Positions 52,793 through 62,198 of a stretch of DNA of 64,000 nt are shown here, in pieces (within the stretch, counting starts at the first letter, position 1; each line of letters opens with the position of its first letter). This DNA is from an uncultured bacterium (GTDB lineage Bacteria > Verrucomicrobiota > Lentisphaeria > Victivallales > UBA1829). The translations under genes and the position numbers were made by a program. A model generated the notes under the pieces. That model was given only the letters and a program-made list of their open reading frames with translations, was not told the origin of the DNA and searched no databases. The stretch is from positions 248,001 through 312,000 of the forward strand of contig CACYZF010000008.1 in assembly GCA_902778895.1 (NCBI GenBank), given 5' to 3'.

Positions 52793-54124
52793 TCACAAAA
52801 AGTTCGTTTGATTCAGTTGAGGCTCGTCCGGGGTCAGGAACGGCGCAAACCTGCCCGATTCGCGGCCGGACACGGACACCGTCGCGACAAACACGCCGTC
52901 GTCGCGGTATGCGCTCTCCAGAATCCGCGCCTTTTCGTGCAGAAGCGCCACGAGGTCGGCACGCTCCGGCGGGATCTCCGCCCGGCATATCTCGGAAGGG
53001 CCGCCGCATTTCGCGGACAGCGCCTCCAGCAGCGCGTCGATGCCCTCGCGCGTCCGGCAGGAAATGAACACGGCGTCGGGGAACGAGTTTTTGAGTTTGA
53101 TCCGGGTCAGCGGATCGGTGATGAGGTCGCATTTATTGCAGACCACGAGGATGGACTTGCGTTCCGCACCGAGTTCGCCCAGCACGGACAGCGTGGTCTC
53201 CACATGGTTGAAGACGTTCGGATTGGACGCGTCGAGCACCAGAACGATGAAGTCGGCGAGCACGGCCTCCTCCAGCGTGGACCGGAACGCTTCGATCAGG
53301 GAGTGCGGCAACCTGCGCACGAATCCGACGGTATCGGTCAGGATCAGGTGCGTCTTGTCCGGCAACGTCAGTGCGCGCGTCGTGGGGTCGAGCGTGGCGA
53401 ACAGCTGGTCGGCGGCGTATGCCTCCGCTCCGGTCAGCAAGTTCAGAAGAGTGGATTTTCCGGCGTTGGTGTAGCCCGCGATGGCCGCGTTCGGCAGATT
53501 CGCGCGCATCCGGCTCTTCCGCTGGGTGCCGCGGTGCTTGCGGATCTCCGCGAGCTCGGCCTTCAGGTCCGAAATGCGCTGGCGAAGTTCGCGGCGGTCG
53601 ATTTCGATCTGTTTTTCACCGCCGCCGCGCGCTCCGGTCACGCCGCCGCGCTGACGCGACAGGTGTGTCCAGGCTCCGGTCAGGCGAGGCAGGAAATACT
53701 GGCAGCGGGCGAGTTCGACCTGAAGCACGGCTTCGCGAGTACGCGCGCGCGAAGCGAAAATATCCAGAATGACTTCCTGACGGTCGATCACTTTCATGCC
53801 GAAAAGCTGTTCCAGATTGCGCTGCTGGGTCGGACTGAGCGCGACGTCGAAGATCACGACGTTCGCCCCCGCCTCCTTCGCCGCGTCGCGTATCTCCTCC
53901 GCCTTGCCGCTCCCGACATAGTATTTCGGGTTCGGCGCTTTCAGTCCGGCGACGATCTGTCCGGCGACCGGCACTTCCAGCGTGCGGACCAGTTCGGCAA
54001 GCTCCTTCAGGTCGTCCGCCGTGGACGCCGGGTCCGCCGGATGGATGCACGGGCCGACCAGATACGCCCGGAAGATGTTCTTCCGTTCGTTCTCGTCCGT
54101 CCTGTATGTCATCGTCTGGGGCAT
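52793..54124 (-). CDS. hflX: Ribosome-splitting GTPase HflX
   Basis: 443 residues. The N-terminal ND1/ND2 region carries YYVGSGKAEEI, FDVALSPTQQRNLE, DRQEVILDIFASRARTREA and the GGVTGARGGGEKQIEIDRR helix. The G domain shows GYTNAGKST (G1), LFATLDPTTR (G2), DTVGFVRRLP (G3) and NKCD (G4). HflX splits stalled 70S ribosomes under stress. It lies between pgsA and the coiled-coil gene. Confidence 0.95.
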   Translation of the reverse strand: MPQTMTYRTDENERKNIFRAYLVGPCIHPADPASTADDLKELAELVRTLEVPVAGQIVAGLKAPNPKYYVGSGKAEEIRDAAKEAGANVVIFDVALSPTQQRNLEQLFGMKVIDRQEVILDIFASRARTREAVLQVELARCQYFLPRLTGAWTHLSRQRGGVTGARGGGEKQIEIDRRELRQRISDLKAELAEIRKHRGTQRKSRMRANLPNAAIAGYTNAGKSTLLNLLTGAEAYAADQLFATLDPTTRALTLPDKTHLILTDTVGFVRRLPHSLIEAFRSTLEEAVLADFIVLVLDASNPNVFNHVETTLSVLGELGAERKSILVVCNKCDLITDPLTRIKLKNSFPDAVFISCRTREGIDALLEALSAKCGGPSEICRAEIPPERADLVALLHEKARILESAYRDDGVFVATVSVSGRESGRFAPFLTPDEPQLNQTNFL

Positions 54125-54160
54125 GCGCTCATAACTCCTGAGGGAAACAAGTTCGGAAAA

Positions 54161-54763
54161 TCAGATACTGTCGCTGAAAAGCGAACGGTAGCGGATGAAG
54201 TACTGCAAGCCGGAACCGACCGTGATGAGCACGACCGCGCCCTGAAGGCATTTCCAGATGACCGTCACGGGGGACACGCCGAGGTCAAGTCCGAAGAGGT
54301 GGATCCAGGCGGCGCCGCCGAACGCCAGCGTGAACATCTGCGTGGCGGTCTTCATCTTGCCCCAGCGGTCGGCGGAAATGATCACGTTCTTGGAGGACGC
54401 CAGCGTCCGCAGTCCGGTCACCATGAATTCGCGCGTCAGGATCACGATCAGCACCCAGCCGGGGATCATGCCGTAATCCAGCATCATGATGAACGTCGCG
54501 AGGATGAAGATCTTGTCGGCGAGCGGGTCCATCAGGCGGCCGAAGTCGCTTTCCACGTGGTATTTGCGTGCCAGGTATCCATCCAGCAGGTCCGTGATGC
54601 CCGCCAGGAACGCCACGATCAGTGCGACCGCGTGGCAGATATAGGCGGTGTGTTCCCCGACCTTCACGCAGGTCGGATTCACGCTGTCGAAGTTCGCAAG
54701 CACCACGAAACAGAAGATCAGGATGATGCGGCTGATCGTGAGCGCATTCGGGAGATGTTTCAT
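54161..54763 (-). CDS. pgsA: CDP-diacylglycerol-glycerol-3-phosphate 3-phosphatidyltransferase
   Basis: 200 residues, about five membrane helices. The CDP-alcohol phosphotransferase signature is GITDLLDGYLARKYHVESDF then GRLMDPLADK (D-x2-D-G-x2-A-R-x8-G-x3-D-x3-D). It makes phosphatidylglycerol phosphate in the inner membrane. The start overlaps the rimO stop by 4 bp, suggesting coupled translation. Confidence 0.9.
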   Translation of the reverse strand: MKHLPNALTISRIILIFCFVVLANFDSVNPTCVKVGEHTAYICHAVALIVAFLAGITDLLDGYLARKYHVESDFGRLMDPLADKIFILATFIMMLDYGMIPGWVLIVILTREFMVTGLRTLASSKNVIISADRWGKMKTATQMFTLAFGGAAWIHLFGLDLGVSPVTVIWKCLQGAVVLITVGSGLQYFIRYRSLFSDSI

Positions 54764-56160
54764 TTCGCCTTTCCTCCGGGCTTCCGCCCTTCATAGGTTC
54801 CGTACAAATCGTATGCGGCCGCCCGCGTGATGGTCACGGGAACGGCCATCCCCGCCGTGAGGCCGGAGGGGCATTGGGATACATGGACCGTCTGGTCGAT
54901 GTCCGGGGCATCCATGAGCATGCGTCCGCGCCAGCGGCCGCGTCCGGCGTCCTCGTCCAGAATGACCTCGAGCGTCTGTCCGACCAGCGCCCGGTTCGTT
55001 TCCCGCGAAATTTTTTCCTGTTCGGCGGCGATCATGGCGGCGCGAGCGGCGGCGGTCTTCGCGGGAACGCGCCCCTTCATGGAAGCCGCCGGAGTGCCGT
55101 CCTCGGGCGAGAACGCGAACACGCCGATGCGGGAGAAGACGCGGGCTTTCACCGCGTCGAGAAGCTGTTGAAAATCCGCCTCAGTCTCGCCGGGGAACCC
55201 TGTCATCAGCGTGGTGCGGATGGTGAATCCCGCCTCGCGGAGCTTGCGGATCACCTCGGACTGGCGTTCCGCCGTGATATGGCGGTTCATCGCGGCCATC
55301 ACGGCGTCGGAAACATGCTGAACCGGCATTTCGATGTGAGGGATCAGGCGGCGGCATTTCCTGAAAGCCCGGATCATGGCGTCGTCGATGGACGCCGGAT
55401 GCACATACATCAGGCGGATGCGGAATTCGCCGGGGAGCTTGTCCAGCGCGGCGAGCAGGTCCGGCAGTTCGGATTTGCCGCCCGTGCGGTCTCGTCCGAA
55501 CGCCCCGGTGTCCTGCGCGATCAGGATCAGTTCGCGGTAGCCCTGCTCCGCCAGCGATTTCGCCTCGGCCGCGACCGATTGCACGGTACGGCTGCGGAGC
55601 GCGCCGCGGATGGACGGGATCAGGCAGTAGGTACAGCAGTTGCAGCAGCCGTCGGCGATCTTCAGATACGCGAAATGCGCGGATTCGACGGGCAGACGCG
55701 GGGTCGTTTCATCGTAAATCCAGGAACACGTCTTGGCGTTTTTCCGTTCGGGCAGCGGCTTGTCGGCAAGCAGGCGTTTCAGCACCTTGGCGATCCCGGC
55801 GGGCGAATCGATGCCCTCCCACGCGTCCACCTGCGGATACTTCGCACGGACCGAGCCGTCCTTGTCCCATTGCGGCAGGCACCCGGCGACCACAACCAGA
55901 CGGCCCGCGCGGCGTTTCTTCCACGTGCAGGCGCGGCGAATCTCCTCCATGGCCTCCTTGCGGGCGGAGAGCAGGAACGCGCAGGTATTGATCCACATCA
56001 CGTCCGCCTCGTCGTCATCGGCGGTCAGACCGAATCCGTCCACGAGCAAAGCCCCGGCGGCCACACCCGTGTCCACCGTGTTTTTCGGGCAGCCGAGGCT
56101 GACCAGACGCACCAGATACGGCCGCGCCTGCTGTTCTTCCGTGCTTTTTTTCAAGTGCAA
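54760..56160 (-). CDS. rimO: Ribosomal protein S12 methylthiotransferase RimO
   Basis: 466 residues. The N-terminal UPF0004 domain has VSLGCPKNTVDTG and WINTCAFL with Cys ligands. The radical-SAM centre is DGCCNCCTYCLIPSIRGALR (Cx3Cx2C), followed by the methylthiotransferase core (RLMYVHPASI, EMPVQHVSDAVMAAMNR, TLMTGFPGETEADF) and a C-terminal TRAM domain. It adds a methylthio group to the S12 Asp88 equivalent. First gene of the minus-strand run to aguA. RimO rather than MiaB is chosen from the SLGCPKN and QHVSD blocks. Confidence 0.92.
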   Translation of the reverse strand: MHLKKSTEEQQARPYLVRLVSLGCPKNTVDTGVAAGALLVDGFGLTADDDEADVMWINTCAFLLSARKEAMEEIRRACTWKKRRAGRLVVVAGCLPQWDKDGSVRAKYPQVDAWEGIDSPAGIAKVLKRLLADKPLPERKNAKTCSWIYDETTPRLPVESAHFAYLKIADGCCNCCTYCLIPSIRGALRSRTVQSVAAEAKSLAEQGYRELILIAQDTGAFGRDRTGGKSELPDLLAALDKLPGEFRIRLMYVHPASIDDAMIRAFRKCRRLIPHIEMPVQHVSDAVMAAMNRHITAERQSEVIRKLREAGFTIRTTLMTGFPGETEADFQQLLDAVKARVFSRIGVFAFSPEDGTPAASMKGRVPAKTAAARAAMIAAEQEKISRETNRALVGQTLEVILDEDAGRGRWRGRMLMDAPDIDQTVHVSQCPSGLTAGMAVPVTITRAAAYDLYGTYEGRKPGGKAK

Positions 56161-56278
56161 AAATCTCCGCGTTCGGGGTTGATCGAAAAACTTTATTATG
56201 ATAATGTAGCACGCGAAGGGCTTTTTTTCCAGTTTTTTTCAGGAAAAAACGGCATATTCTGACGGTGTTTTCCGTTTC

Positions 56279-56326
56279 GGAAAAGGAAAACGCTCCGGCC
56301 CGAGGTCGATTACCGGGGGCCGGAGC
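56279..56326 (-). terminator. Rho-independent terminator of the MFS gene
   Basis: On the minus strand GCTCCGGCCC pairs with GGGCCGGAGC (10 bp), then GTTTTCCTTTTCC. Confidence 0.75.
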
Positions 56327-56360
56327 AGTCGCTTTTGAGCTTGTTTTCAGCGCGGAGGGA

Positions 56361-58274
56361 TCAGGTGGTTTCCGCCTCGTCCGAAGCGCGCTTCACAGGA
56401 CGACGTTTGTTCGGGAACAGCGCACCGAGGAAGAGACCGACCAGCCCGAACGTGACGACCGAAAGCAGCCACGGCCGCACCGGGGCGGTTACCTTTTTCT
56501 TTTTGACTCCGGACATGATCACTTCTCCTGTGAGCGCGTCGTCGTTTTCGGGCGCATCGGCAATGACCGTTTCCGGGTCGGCGGCGCCGATCTCCGCCGC
56601 GGATTGCGCTTCGGACAAGTCTATGATCTCGAATTTCTCCTCGATCTCATAGGACGGACGCCGGATCACTTCAAAGAAATTCCCGTAGAATCCGCCCCAG
56701 CCGTATTCCTCCCGGAGCGTCGGGCTTTCGAACCAGTAGCCGAGCAGGCATCCGGCGATGACGCCAGCCACCGCGCCGTGGACGATGAACGTCCGGAAGT
56801 TGTCGCCGGCCTTCACGATATTCTCGCGCGTCATCACATCCGGCGCCACATACCCCTCGTCCCCGCCGAACCGTTTGTAGTAGAAATGAATTTTCACGAA
56901 CGCGACCGCGGAGATCAGCGACAGCACCGCGCCGAGCAGGAACAGTAGATGGTAGTTGCTGTCCTGCACGTCCAGGAAGTACCCGAACGCGGGAACGATG
57001 ATCGTGGTGCCGAGCGCCAGGATCATGGCGTTGGCCGAGGCGAACTGCGCGAAGATCGAGCCGGGGAAAAGACGCAGCGGAAGCGAGCTGGACAGCGTGA
57101 AGAAGCACCCCGACACCACGCCGTGGATGATGAACACGATCGCGAACGAGGACAGCACGAGCGTCTTCGAGCCGGACATGAGGCCCGGGATGTGGTACGT
57201 GATCTCCTTCTGCCACGGATTGCCGACCACCAGCCAGCCGACGAGCATCAGGACCGCATATGCCGCGAGAGAAATGAAACTGGTCCGGATCGGATGGAAC
57301 CGGTCCGCCAGAGCCCCCAGCGGATAGCTCAGCACGATGGAGAAACAGTACGTGATGGCGAGCAGCTGCCCGTAGGTGCTGTCCGGCACGTCGATCGCCT
57401 TGGCGTACTGGATGGAGAAGTCATTGATGGGATGGAAGCTGATGTTCGCCAGCAGGAGTGCGACGATGATCCAGCGGTAGTACGGCACGGAGAAGCACTG
57501 CCGGAAATAATCGATGAGCGCGCCGAAGACACGCTGGAACTTGCTTTTGTCCGCCGGGATCTCCTCCGGCGGAGGATATTTGCCTTCCTTCACAAAGAGG
57601 CACATCGAGTACAGCCCCGCGGCGTACAGCGCGCCGAGCACGAGGAATATCCATTTGAACCAGTCCAGCGCGTGCTCGAAGAGGTAGTAGTTGTACAGAA
57701 TGCCCGCCAGCAGGCTGATGATGCGGAAGAGGCTGAAGAACCGCCCGATGATCCGTTGCGACACCACGTCGTTCACCAGAGCGTTGAAGATCGCCGACGC
57801 AAGTGTGTTGCCGAAGTCGAACAGCACCCAGAAGACGCAGAACGCCACCAGCGCCGACGCACGCGCATCCATCGACGTGATCATTCCGATCGCCCCGCCA
57901 ATCTCCGCGTTCAGGCCGATGCCGAGCAGACCGACCACGATGAACGGCGTGGTGAACAGCAGGAACGGGATGCGGCGGCCCAGGCGACCGCGGTGCCGGT
58001 CGGAAAGGTAGCTCACGATCGGCATCAGGAAGATGTTCGTGAAGTTCGGGAACGAAATGATCAGGATGGAGTAGAGCGTGTCGTTCAGCTCGAACCGTTC
58101 CTTCGCCAGCTTCACGGTCATAGGGAAGACCACGCGGTCCTTCATCGACCACGCGAAATCGCCCCACAGCAGCAGGGCGAACAGCACGGCAAGTCCGGCC
58201 GTTGTGTACGTCAGCGTGCCGACGCTCCATTTGCTTTTCGGTTGGGTCAGGTCCGGCAGCGGTTTGTCACACAT
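56361..58274 (-). CDS. MFS transporter, GPH-like, with extended C-terminus
   Basis: 637 residues. About 12 membrane segments. The loop YLSDRHRGRLGRRIPF matches the MFS cytosolic motif of GPH-type sugar symporters (D-R-x-R-x-G-R-R-x-P). The end has another segment and an acidic, low-complexity region (AAEIGAADPETVIADAPEND) before a last helix, unusual for MFS. Likely sugar or organic solute import; the substrate is not identifiable. It is divergent from tetR, with a TTGACA-type promoter at 58335-58340. Confidence 0.75.
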   Translation of the reverse strand: MCDKPLPDLTQPKSKWSVGTLTYTTAGLAVLFALLLWGDFAWSMKDRVVFPMTVKLAKERFELNDTLYSILIISFPNFTNIFLMPIVSYLSDRHRGRLGRRIPFLLFTTPFIVVGLLGIGLNAEIGGAIGMITSMDARASALVAFCVFWVLFDFGNTLASAIFNALVNDVVSQRIIGRFFSLFRIISLLAGILYNYYLFEHALDWFKWIFLVLGALYAAGLYSMCLFVKEGKYPPPEEIPADKSKFQRVFGALIDYFRQCFSVPYYRWIIVALLLANISFHPINDFSIQYAKAIDVPDSTYGQLLAITYCFSIVLSYPLGALADRFHPIRTSFISLAAYAVLMLVGWLVVGNPWQKEITYHIPGLMSGSKTLVLSSFAIVFIIHGVVSGCFFTLSSSLPLRLFPGSIFAQFASANAMILALGTTIIVPAFGYFLDVQDSNYHLLFLLGAVLSLISAVAFVKIHFYYKRFGGDEGYVAPDVMTRENIVKAGDNFRTFIVHGAVAGVIAGCLLGYWFESPTLREEYGWGGFYGNFFEVIRRPSYEIEEKFEIIDLSEAQSAAEIGAADPETVIADAPENDDALTGEVIMSGVKKKKVTAPVRPWLLSVVTFGLVGLFLGALFPNKRRPVKRASDEAETT

Positions 58275-58312
58275 ATATTTGTCCTCCTCGGATTATTTGG
58301 TGCATGAATTTT

Positions 58313-58340
58313 TTACTAAATGTAATGCATTTTTTGTCAA
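58313..58340 (-). promoter_or_regulatory. Promoter of the MFS gene
   Basis: Minus strand TTGACA (58335-58340), 16-bp spacer, TAGTAA (58313-58318). The -35 is perfect and the -10 weak. Confidence 0.45.
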
Positions 58341-58407
58341 TTTCAAGCCAGTATTTCCGATTTCTTCTTGATTTCAGGCGGAAACGGTGTATCTTTTATG
58401 TCGTTCG

Positions 58408-58420
58408 TGACACAGTGTCA
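58408..58420. promoter_or_regulatory. Palindromic operator candidate for the TetR regulator
   Basis: TGACAC-A-GTGTCA is a perfect 13-bp palindrome in the MFS-tetR intergenic region, 66 bp before the tetR ATG and next to CATAAT. A TetR dimer site is the simplest reading. Confidence 0.5.
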
Positions 58421-58485
58421 TAATAAAATCACTTTGTCAAATTCGTCCAAAATACAGCATCTTCCTACTCAATTCAGTTCTCATT

Positions 58486-59085
58486 ATGCCAAGATACACG
58501 CAGAAAATGCGCGAAATGATGACCGAATCCATCCGGCGCGACGTCTGTTCCGCCGGAATCGCCCTGCTCTGCGAGGGCGGCTGGGAAGCCTTCACCACGG
58601 AGAACATCGCGAAGCGCCTCAACGTTTCGCGCGGCGTCCTTTACAATTATTTCAAGGACAAAAACGACATCCTGTATGCCATCGCCCGCGCCTCCATCTC
58701 CGAGCTTTGCGACAGGCTCGAAGAGATCGCCGCGAACGGCAAATCGGCGTCCGAACGCCTCTCCGAAATGGCGCTCTTCATCATCCGCACGTTCCGCGAG
58801 AAGCGCAAGTACCACCGTGCGATCATGGAGAACGTCCCTCCGCCCAAGGATTCCTCGCACCCGGTCATCGTCGGCTACCTGCGCCGGCAGACGATCATCG
58901 AAGGCGTCATCCGCGACGGCGTCGCGTCCGGCGAATTCTTCGGCGTCGACCTCGCTTCGGCCGTGATCCTCTTCAACGGCGCAATCCACAACATCTGCAT
59001 GCTCAGCGATTTCCGGGACGAGTCCATCGATCCCGTTCCCGTCGTTCAACTTTTCCTCCGGAGTATCCAAAATAAACATGAATAA
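58486..59085 (+). CDS. TetR-family regulator of the efflux operon
   Basis: 199 residues. N-terminal helix-turn-helix: a GGWEAFTTENIAKRLNVSRG stretch, then VLYNYFKDKNDILYAI, as in TetR. The C-terminal ligand-binding part is helical and variable. The stop overlaps the start of the tolC-like gene by 8 bp, so it is the first gene of the efflux operon and probably autoregulates through the palindrome at 58408. Confidence 0.92.
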   Translation: MPRYTQKMREMMTESIRRDVCSAGIALLCEGGWEAFTTENIAKRLNVSRGVLYNYFKDKNDILYAIARASISELCDRLEEIAANGKSASERLSEMALFIIRTFREKRKYHRAIMENVPPPKDSSHPVIVGYLRRQTIIEGVIRDGVASGEFFGVDLASAVILFNGAIHNICMLSDFRDESIDPVPVVQLFLRSIQNKHE

Positions 59086-60628
59086 GAAACTTCTCCTCCT
59101 CGCGGTCCCGGTCGCCCTCGTTTTCGGCGGCTGCCAGAGCTATACCAAGCCCCCCATGGCGATCACGCACTCCACCTACACCGACATCCCGGACGAGGAA
59201 AAAGTCCTCTTCCCCGAAGAGATGAAGGTCCTCTCGCTCGAAAAGGCGCGGGAACTCGCGCTGAACAACAACCCGGACTTCCTCCGCGTCAAGTTCTCGA
59301 TCGACTCCGCGCGCGCCAGATACTACCAGAGCTTCTCGACCTACGCGCCGACCCTGAACGCAGGCATGTCCGTCAGCCAGAGCTTCTCCAAGGTGACCTC
59401 GTCCAGCACCGGCGACAAGCCGTGGAACTATTCCACGAGCGTCGGCCCCTCCCTCAACGGCACCTGGCTTATCTTCGACAGCCTCGGACGCGAAATGAAC
59501 ATCCTCTCGCAGAAATACAGTCTGAATCAGGCGAAGGACGCGCAGGAAGACGCGAAACGTCTCCTGCTCCGCACCGTCGCGTACTCCTACAACGAGGTAC
59601 AGGCGGCGATCTCGCAGAAAGCCATCGCCGAGGCGCAGATCGACTACAGCAGGAAGATGCTGAAGGAAACACAGGAAAAATACGACGCGGGGACCGCGCT
59701 CCTCTCCGACGTCCTCAACTTCGAGATCACACTCAAGAACGGCCAGCTTGAACTGATCCGCTCCGAATACAACATCCGCGCCGCAAAGTATGTCCTCGCC
59801 GGAACGCTCGGCATCACCGACGGCACGATCCCGGACTCCGTCACGTTCGACGAAGTCACGATGCCCGAAAAAGAGGTCCTCGCGGACGTGACCGTGTACC
59901 TCGACTCCGCGCTCGCGAACCGTCCCGACCTCCAGCAGTACCGCGACCGCCTAGAGTCCGCCAAATACACCTTCTGGAAATCCCTCACCGCGTTCGGACC
60001 GAAGGTCAACGCGAACTACTCTCTCGGTTACAACTGGAGCCGCAACCAGACGCGTCTGGCCCGCACCACAACGACCAGTTCCGGCAACTGGAACTTCAAC
60101 TACGGCATCAGCGCGAACTGGAACATCTTCAACGGCTTCTCCGACTATTTCGCCGCGCTCCAGAGCTACGCCAGCCTCGCCGACACCGACTATTCCCTCG
60201 CGCAGACCTGGATCACCGTCATCACGGACGTGCGCACGGCTTACGACAACTACATGACCAACATCGAAAAGGCGCATATCTCCCAGGACATTTACAAACT
60301 TACGCGTGACACACGCGACCTCGTGGAGAATGAGTACAAAGCCGGAACCGCCCTGGTGACCCGCCTCAACGAAGCGGAAAACTCCGTTATCAGCGCCCAG
60401 CACAACTTGCTCTCCGCCGTCATCAACGCATCCAACGCCAAGGCCCAGCTCGAAGCCGCCGTCTACGCGTTCAGCGACCGCGACATGGAACAGGTCGAAG
60501 ACGCTCCCAAGGGCGAAAACATCGACCAGGAACTGAGCGGAAACAACACCTCCGGCGCCTCCCCCTCCCCCGCGGGCAATCCCGGCCAGCCTGCCGCCGT
60601 CCCGGCGGAAGACCAGAACGGCATCTGA
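59078..60628 (+). CDS. TolC-family outer-membrane efflux lipoprotein
   Basis: 516 residues. Lipoprotein leader with lipobox VFGGC (Cys19). Two OEP repeats with coiled alpha-barrel helices (LSLEKARELALNNNPDFLRV; ALANRPDLQQYRDRLESA; LVENEYKAGTALVTRLNEAE). The C-terminal tail is Gly/Ser/Pro/Ala-rich. It forms the outer-membrane exit duct for the MacAB-like pump. Second gene of the operon. Confidence 0.92.
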   Translation: MNKKLLLLAVPVALVFGGCQSYTKPPMAITHSTYTDIPDEEKVLFPEEMKVLSLEKARELALNNNPDFLRVKFSIDSARARYYQSFSTYAPTLNAGMSVSQSFSKVTSSSTGDKPWNYSTSVGPSLNGTWLIFDSLGREMNILSQKYSLNQAKDAQEDAKRLLLRTVAYSYNEVQAAISQKAIAEAQIDYSRKMLKETQEKYDAGTALLSDVLNFEITLKNGQLELIRSEYNIRAAKYVLAGTLGITDGTIPDSVTFDEVTMPEKEVLADVTVYLDSALANRPDLQQYRDRLESAKYTFWKSLTAFGPKVNANYSLGYNWSRNQTRLARTTTTSSGNWNFNYGISANWNIFNGFSDYFAALQSYASLADTDYSLAQTWITVITDVRTAYDNYMTNIEKAHISQDIYKLTRDTRDLVENEYKAGTALVTRLNEAENSVISAQHNLLSAVINASNAKAQLEAAVYAFSDRDMEQVEDAPKGENIDQELSGNNTSGASPSPAGNPGQPAAVPAEDQNGI

Positions 60629-60682
60629 CGCACCACCTCAAACGGAATCATAATCAAACCATAACATAAAGGCAGTTTCCAC

Positions 60683-62182
60683 ATGAAACAATTCCTGAAA
60701 AAAATCCTCGTCCTCATCATCATACTCGGCGTACTCGCCGTCGGCTGGGTCGTCGTCCGCAGTTACTCCCGCGGCAAAGCAGCCGAAAAAGTCGTTTTCA
60801 AGACCGAAGAGATCGTGCGCGGCGATGTGATCCGTTCCATCTCCGCTACAGGCACCGTCGAACCCGAAGAACTCGTGAACGTCGGCGCGCAGGTCAACGG
60901 CAAGATCATGAGCTTCGGCAAGGATGCCGACGGCAATCCGGTCGACTTCAGCTCCCGCGTGACGACCGGCATGGTACTGGCGCAGATCGACGACGTGCCG
61001 TACAAGGCCGACCTCCAGGACGCCGAAGCCACGCATGAACGCGCCAAGGCCGGCATCGTCCAGGCCGAAGCGGGCATCGAAAGCGCCGAGGCCAGCCTCA
61101 AGCAGAGCGAGACGCGTCTCGCCCTCGCCAAGGCGAACTGGGACCGCGCACAGACGCTCTTCCAGTCCAAGACCATGACCCGGAGCGATTACGACAGCTA
61201 CCAGTCCGACTACAGCACCGCCCAGGCGGAGATCGCAGTGAAGAAGGCCGCTCTCGCAGAGGCGAAAGCCTCCCTCTCCAGTGCGAAGGGAACCCTCTCC
61301 AGCGCCGAGGCATCCCTGCTCCGCGCGAAACGGAACCTCGACTACTGCACGATCACCGCCCCGATGGACGGCGTCGTGATCGACCGCCGCGTCAGCATCG
61401 GCCAGACCGTCGTGTCCAACCAGGCCGCGTCCAGCATCTTCCTCGTCGCGAAGGATTTCGCGAAGATGCAGGTGTGGGTTTCCGTGAACGAAGCCGACAT
61501 CGGCAACATCACGCCCGGCATGGACGTCACGTTCTCCTGCGACGCCTTCCCCGGCGTCACGTTCCACGGCAAAGTCTTCCGCATCCGCCTCAACGCCACG
61601 CTGTCCTCCAACGTCGTCACCTACATCGTCGAGGTCAACACCGACAACGACAGCGGCATGCTGAAGCCCTACCTCACAGCCAACGTCAAATTCATCCGCG
61701 AGGCACGTCACGAAGTCCTTACCGTCCCCGCCTCCGCGCTCCGCTATACCCCGAACGTGCAGAACATCGACCCCGCCGCCCTCGCGAACCCCGTGCAGGC
61801 CGGACAGGATGAAGCCCTCCTCTGGATCGAGAAGGGCGAAGGCCTCCTCTCGCCCGTCAAGGTCAAAGTCGGCCTCAACAACGGCACCCTCGCCGAGATC
61901 ATCACCGACAATCTGAAGGAAGGCGACATCATCGTGACCGGCATCGACACCTCCGCCGCGGCGCGCGGCCCGGAAGGCCCCGAATCCGGCATGCAGAACA
62001 ACCCGTTCATGCCCAGAATGCCCCGGTTCTCCGGCCGCGGCAGCGCGGGCGCACGCGAACGCGCCAGCCAGCGCGAAGCCGCCGCGGGCGCTTCCGGCGC
62101 AGTCACCGCTCCCGGCGCGGGCGGACGTCCCGGAGCGGGCGCTCCCGGCGCAGGCGGACGTCCCGGAGCCCCGAGAAACTGA
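60683..62182 (+). CDS. MacA-like periplasmic adaptor (HlyD family)
   Basis: 499 residues with an N-terminal membrane anchor (ILVLIIILGVLAVGWVVV). Lipoyl/barrel-sandwich halves flank a coiled coil of about 100 residues (about 115-220). CTITAPMDGVVIDRRVSIGQ is the canonical second half-lipoyl motif. The C-terminal 60 residues are Arg/Gly/Ala/Pro-rich low complexity (GAGGRPGAGAPGAGG), which is unusual. Links the ABC pump to the TolC duct. Confidence 0.9.
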   Translation: MKQFLKKILVLIIILGVLAVGWVVVRSYSRGKAAEKVVFKTEEIVRGDVIRSISATGTVEPEELVNVGAQVNGKIMSFGKDADGNPVDFSSRVTTGMVLAQIDDVPYKADLQDAEATHERAKAGIVQAEAGIESAEASLKQSETRLALAKANWDRAQTLFQSKTMTRSDYDSYQSDYSTAQAEIAVKKAALAEAKASLSSAKGTLSSAEASLLRAKRNLDYCTITAPMDGVVIDRRVSIGQTVVSNQAASSIFLVAKDFAKMQVWVSVNEADIGNITPGMDVTFSCDAFPGVTFHGKVFRIRLNATLSSNVVTYIVEVNTDNDSGMLKPYLTANVKFIREARHEVLTVPASALRYTPNVQNIDPAALANPVQAGQDEALLWIEKGEGLLSPVKVKVGLNNGTLAEIITDNLKEGDIIVTGIDTSAAARGPEGPESGMQNNPFMPRMPRFSGRGSAGARERASQREAAAGASGAVTAPGAGGRPGAGAPGAGGRPGAPRN

Positions 62183-62198
62183 TCGCGAGGTCCCGTAC

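Noticed and set aside
49127..54796. 1889-codon plus-strand frame opposite the coiled-coil, hflX and pgsA genes
   Set aside because: It runs antisense across several well-supported minus-strand genes (HflX, PgsA) and has no ribosome site or recognisable domain.
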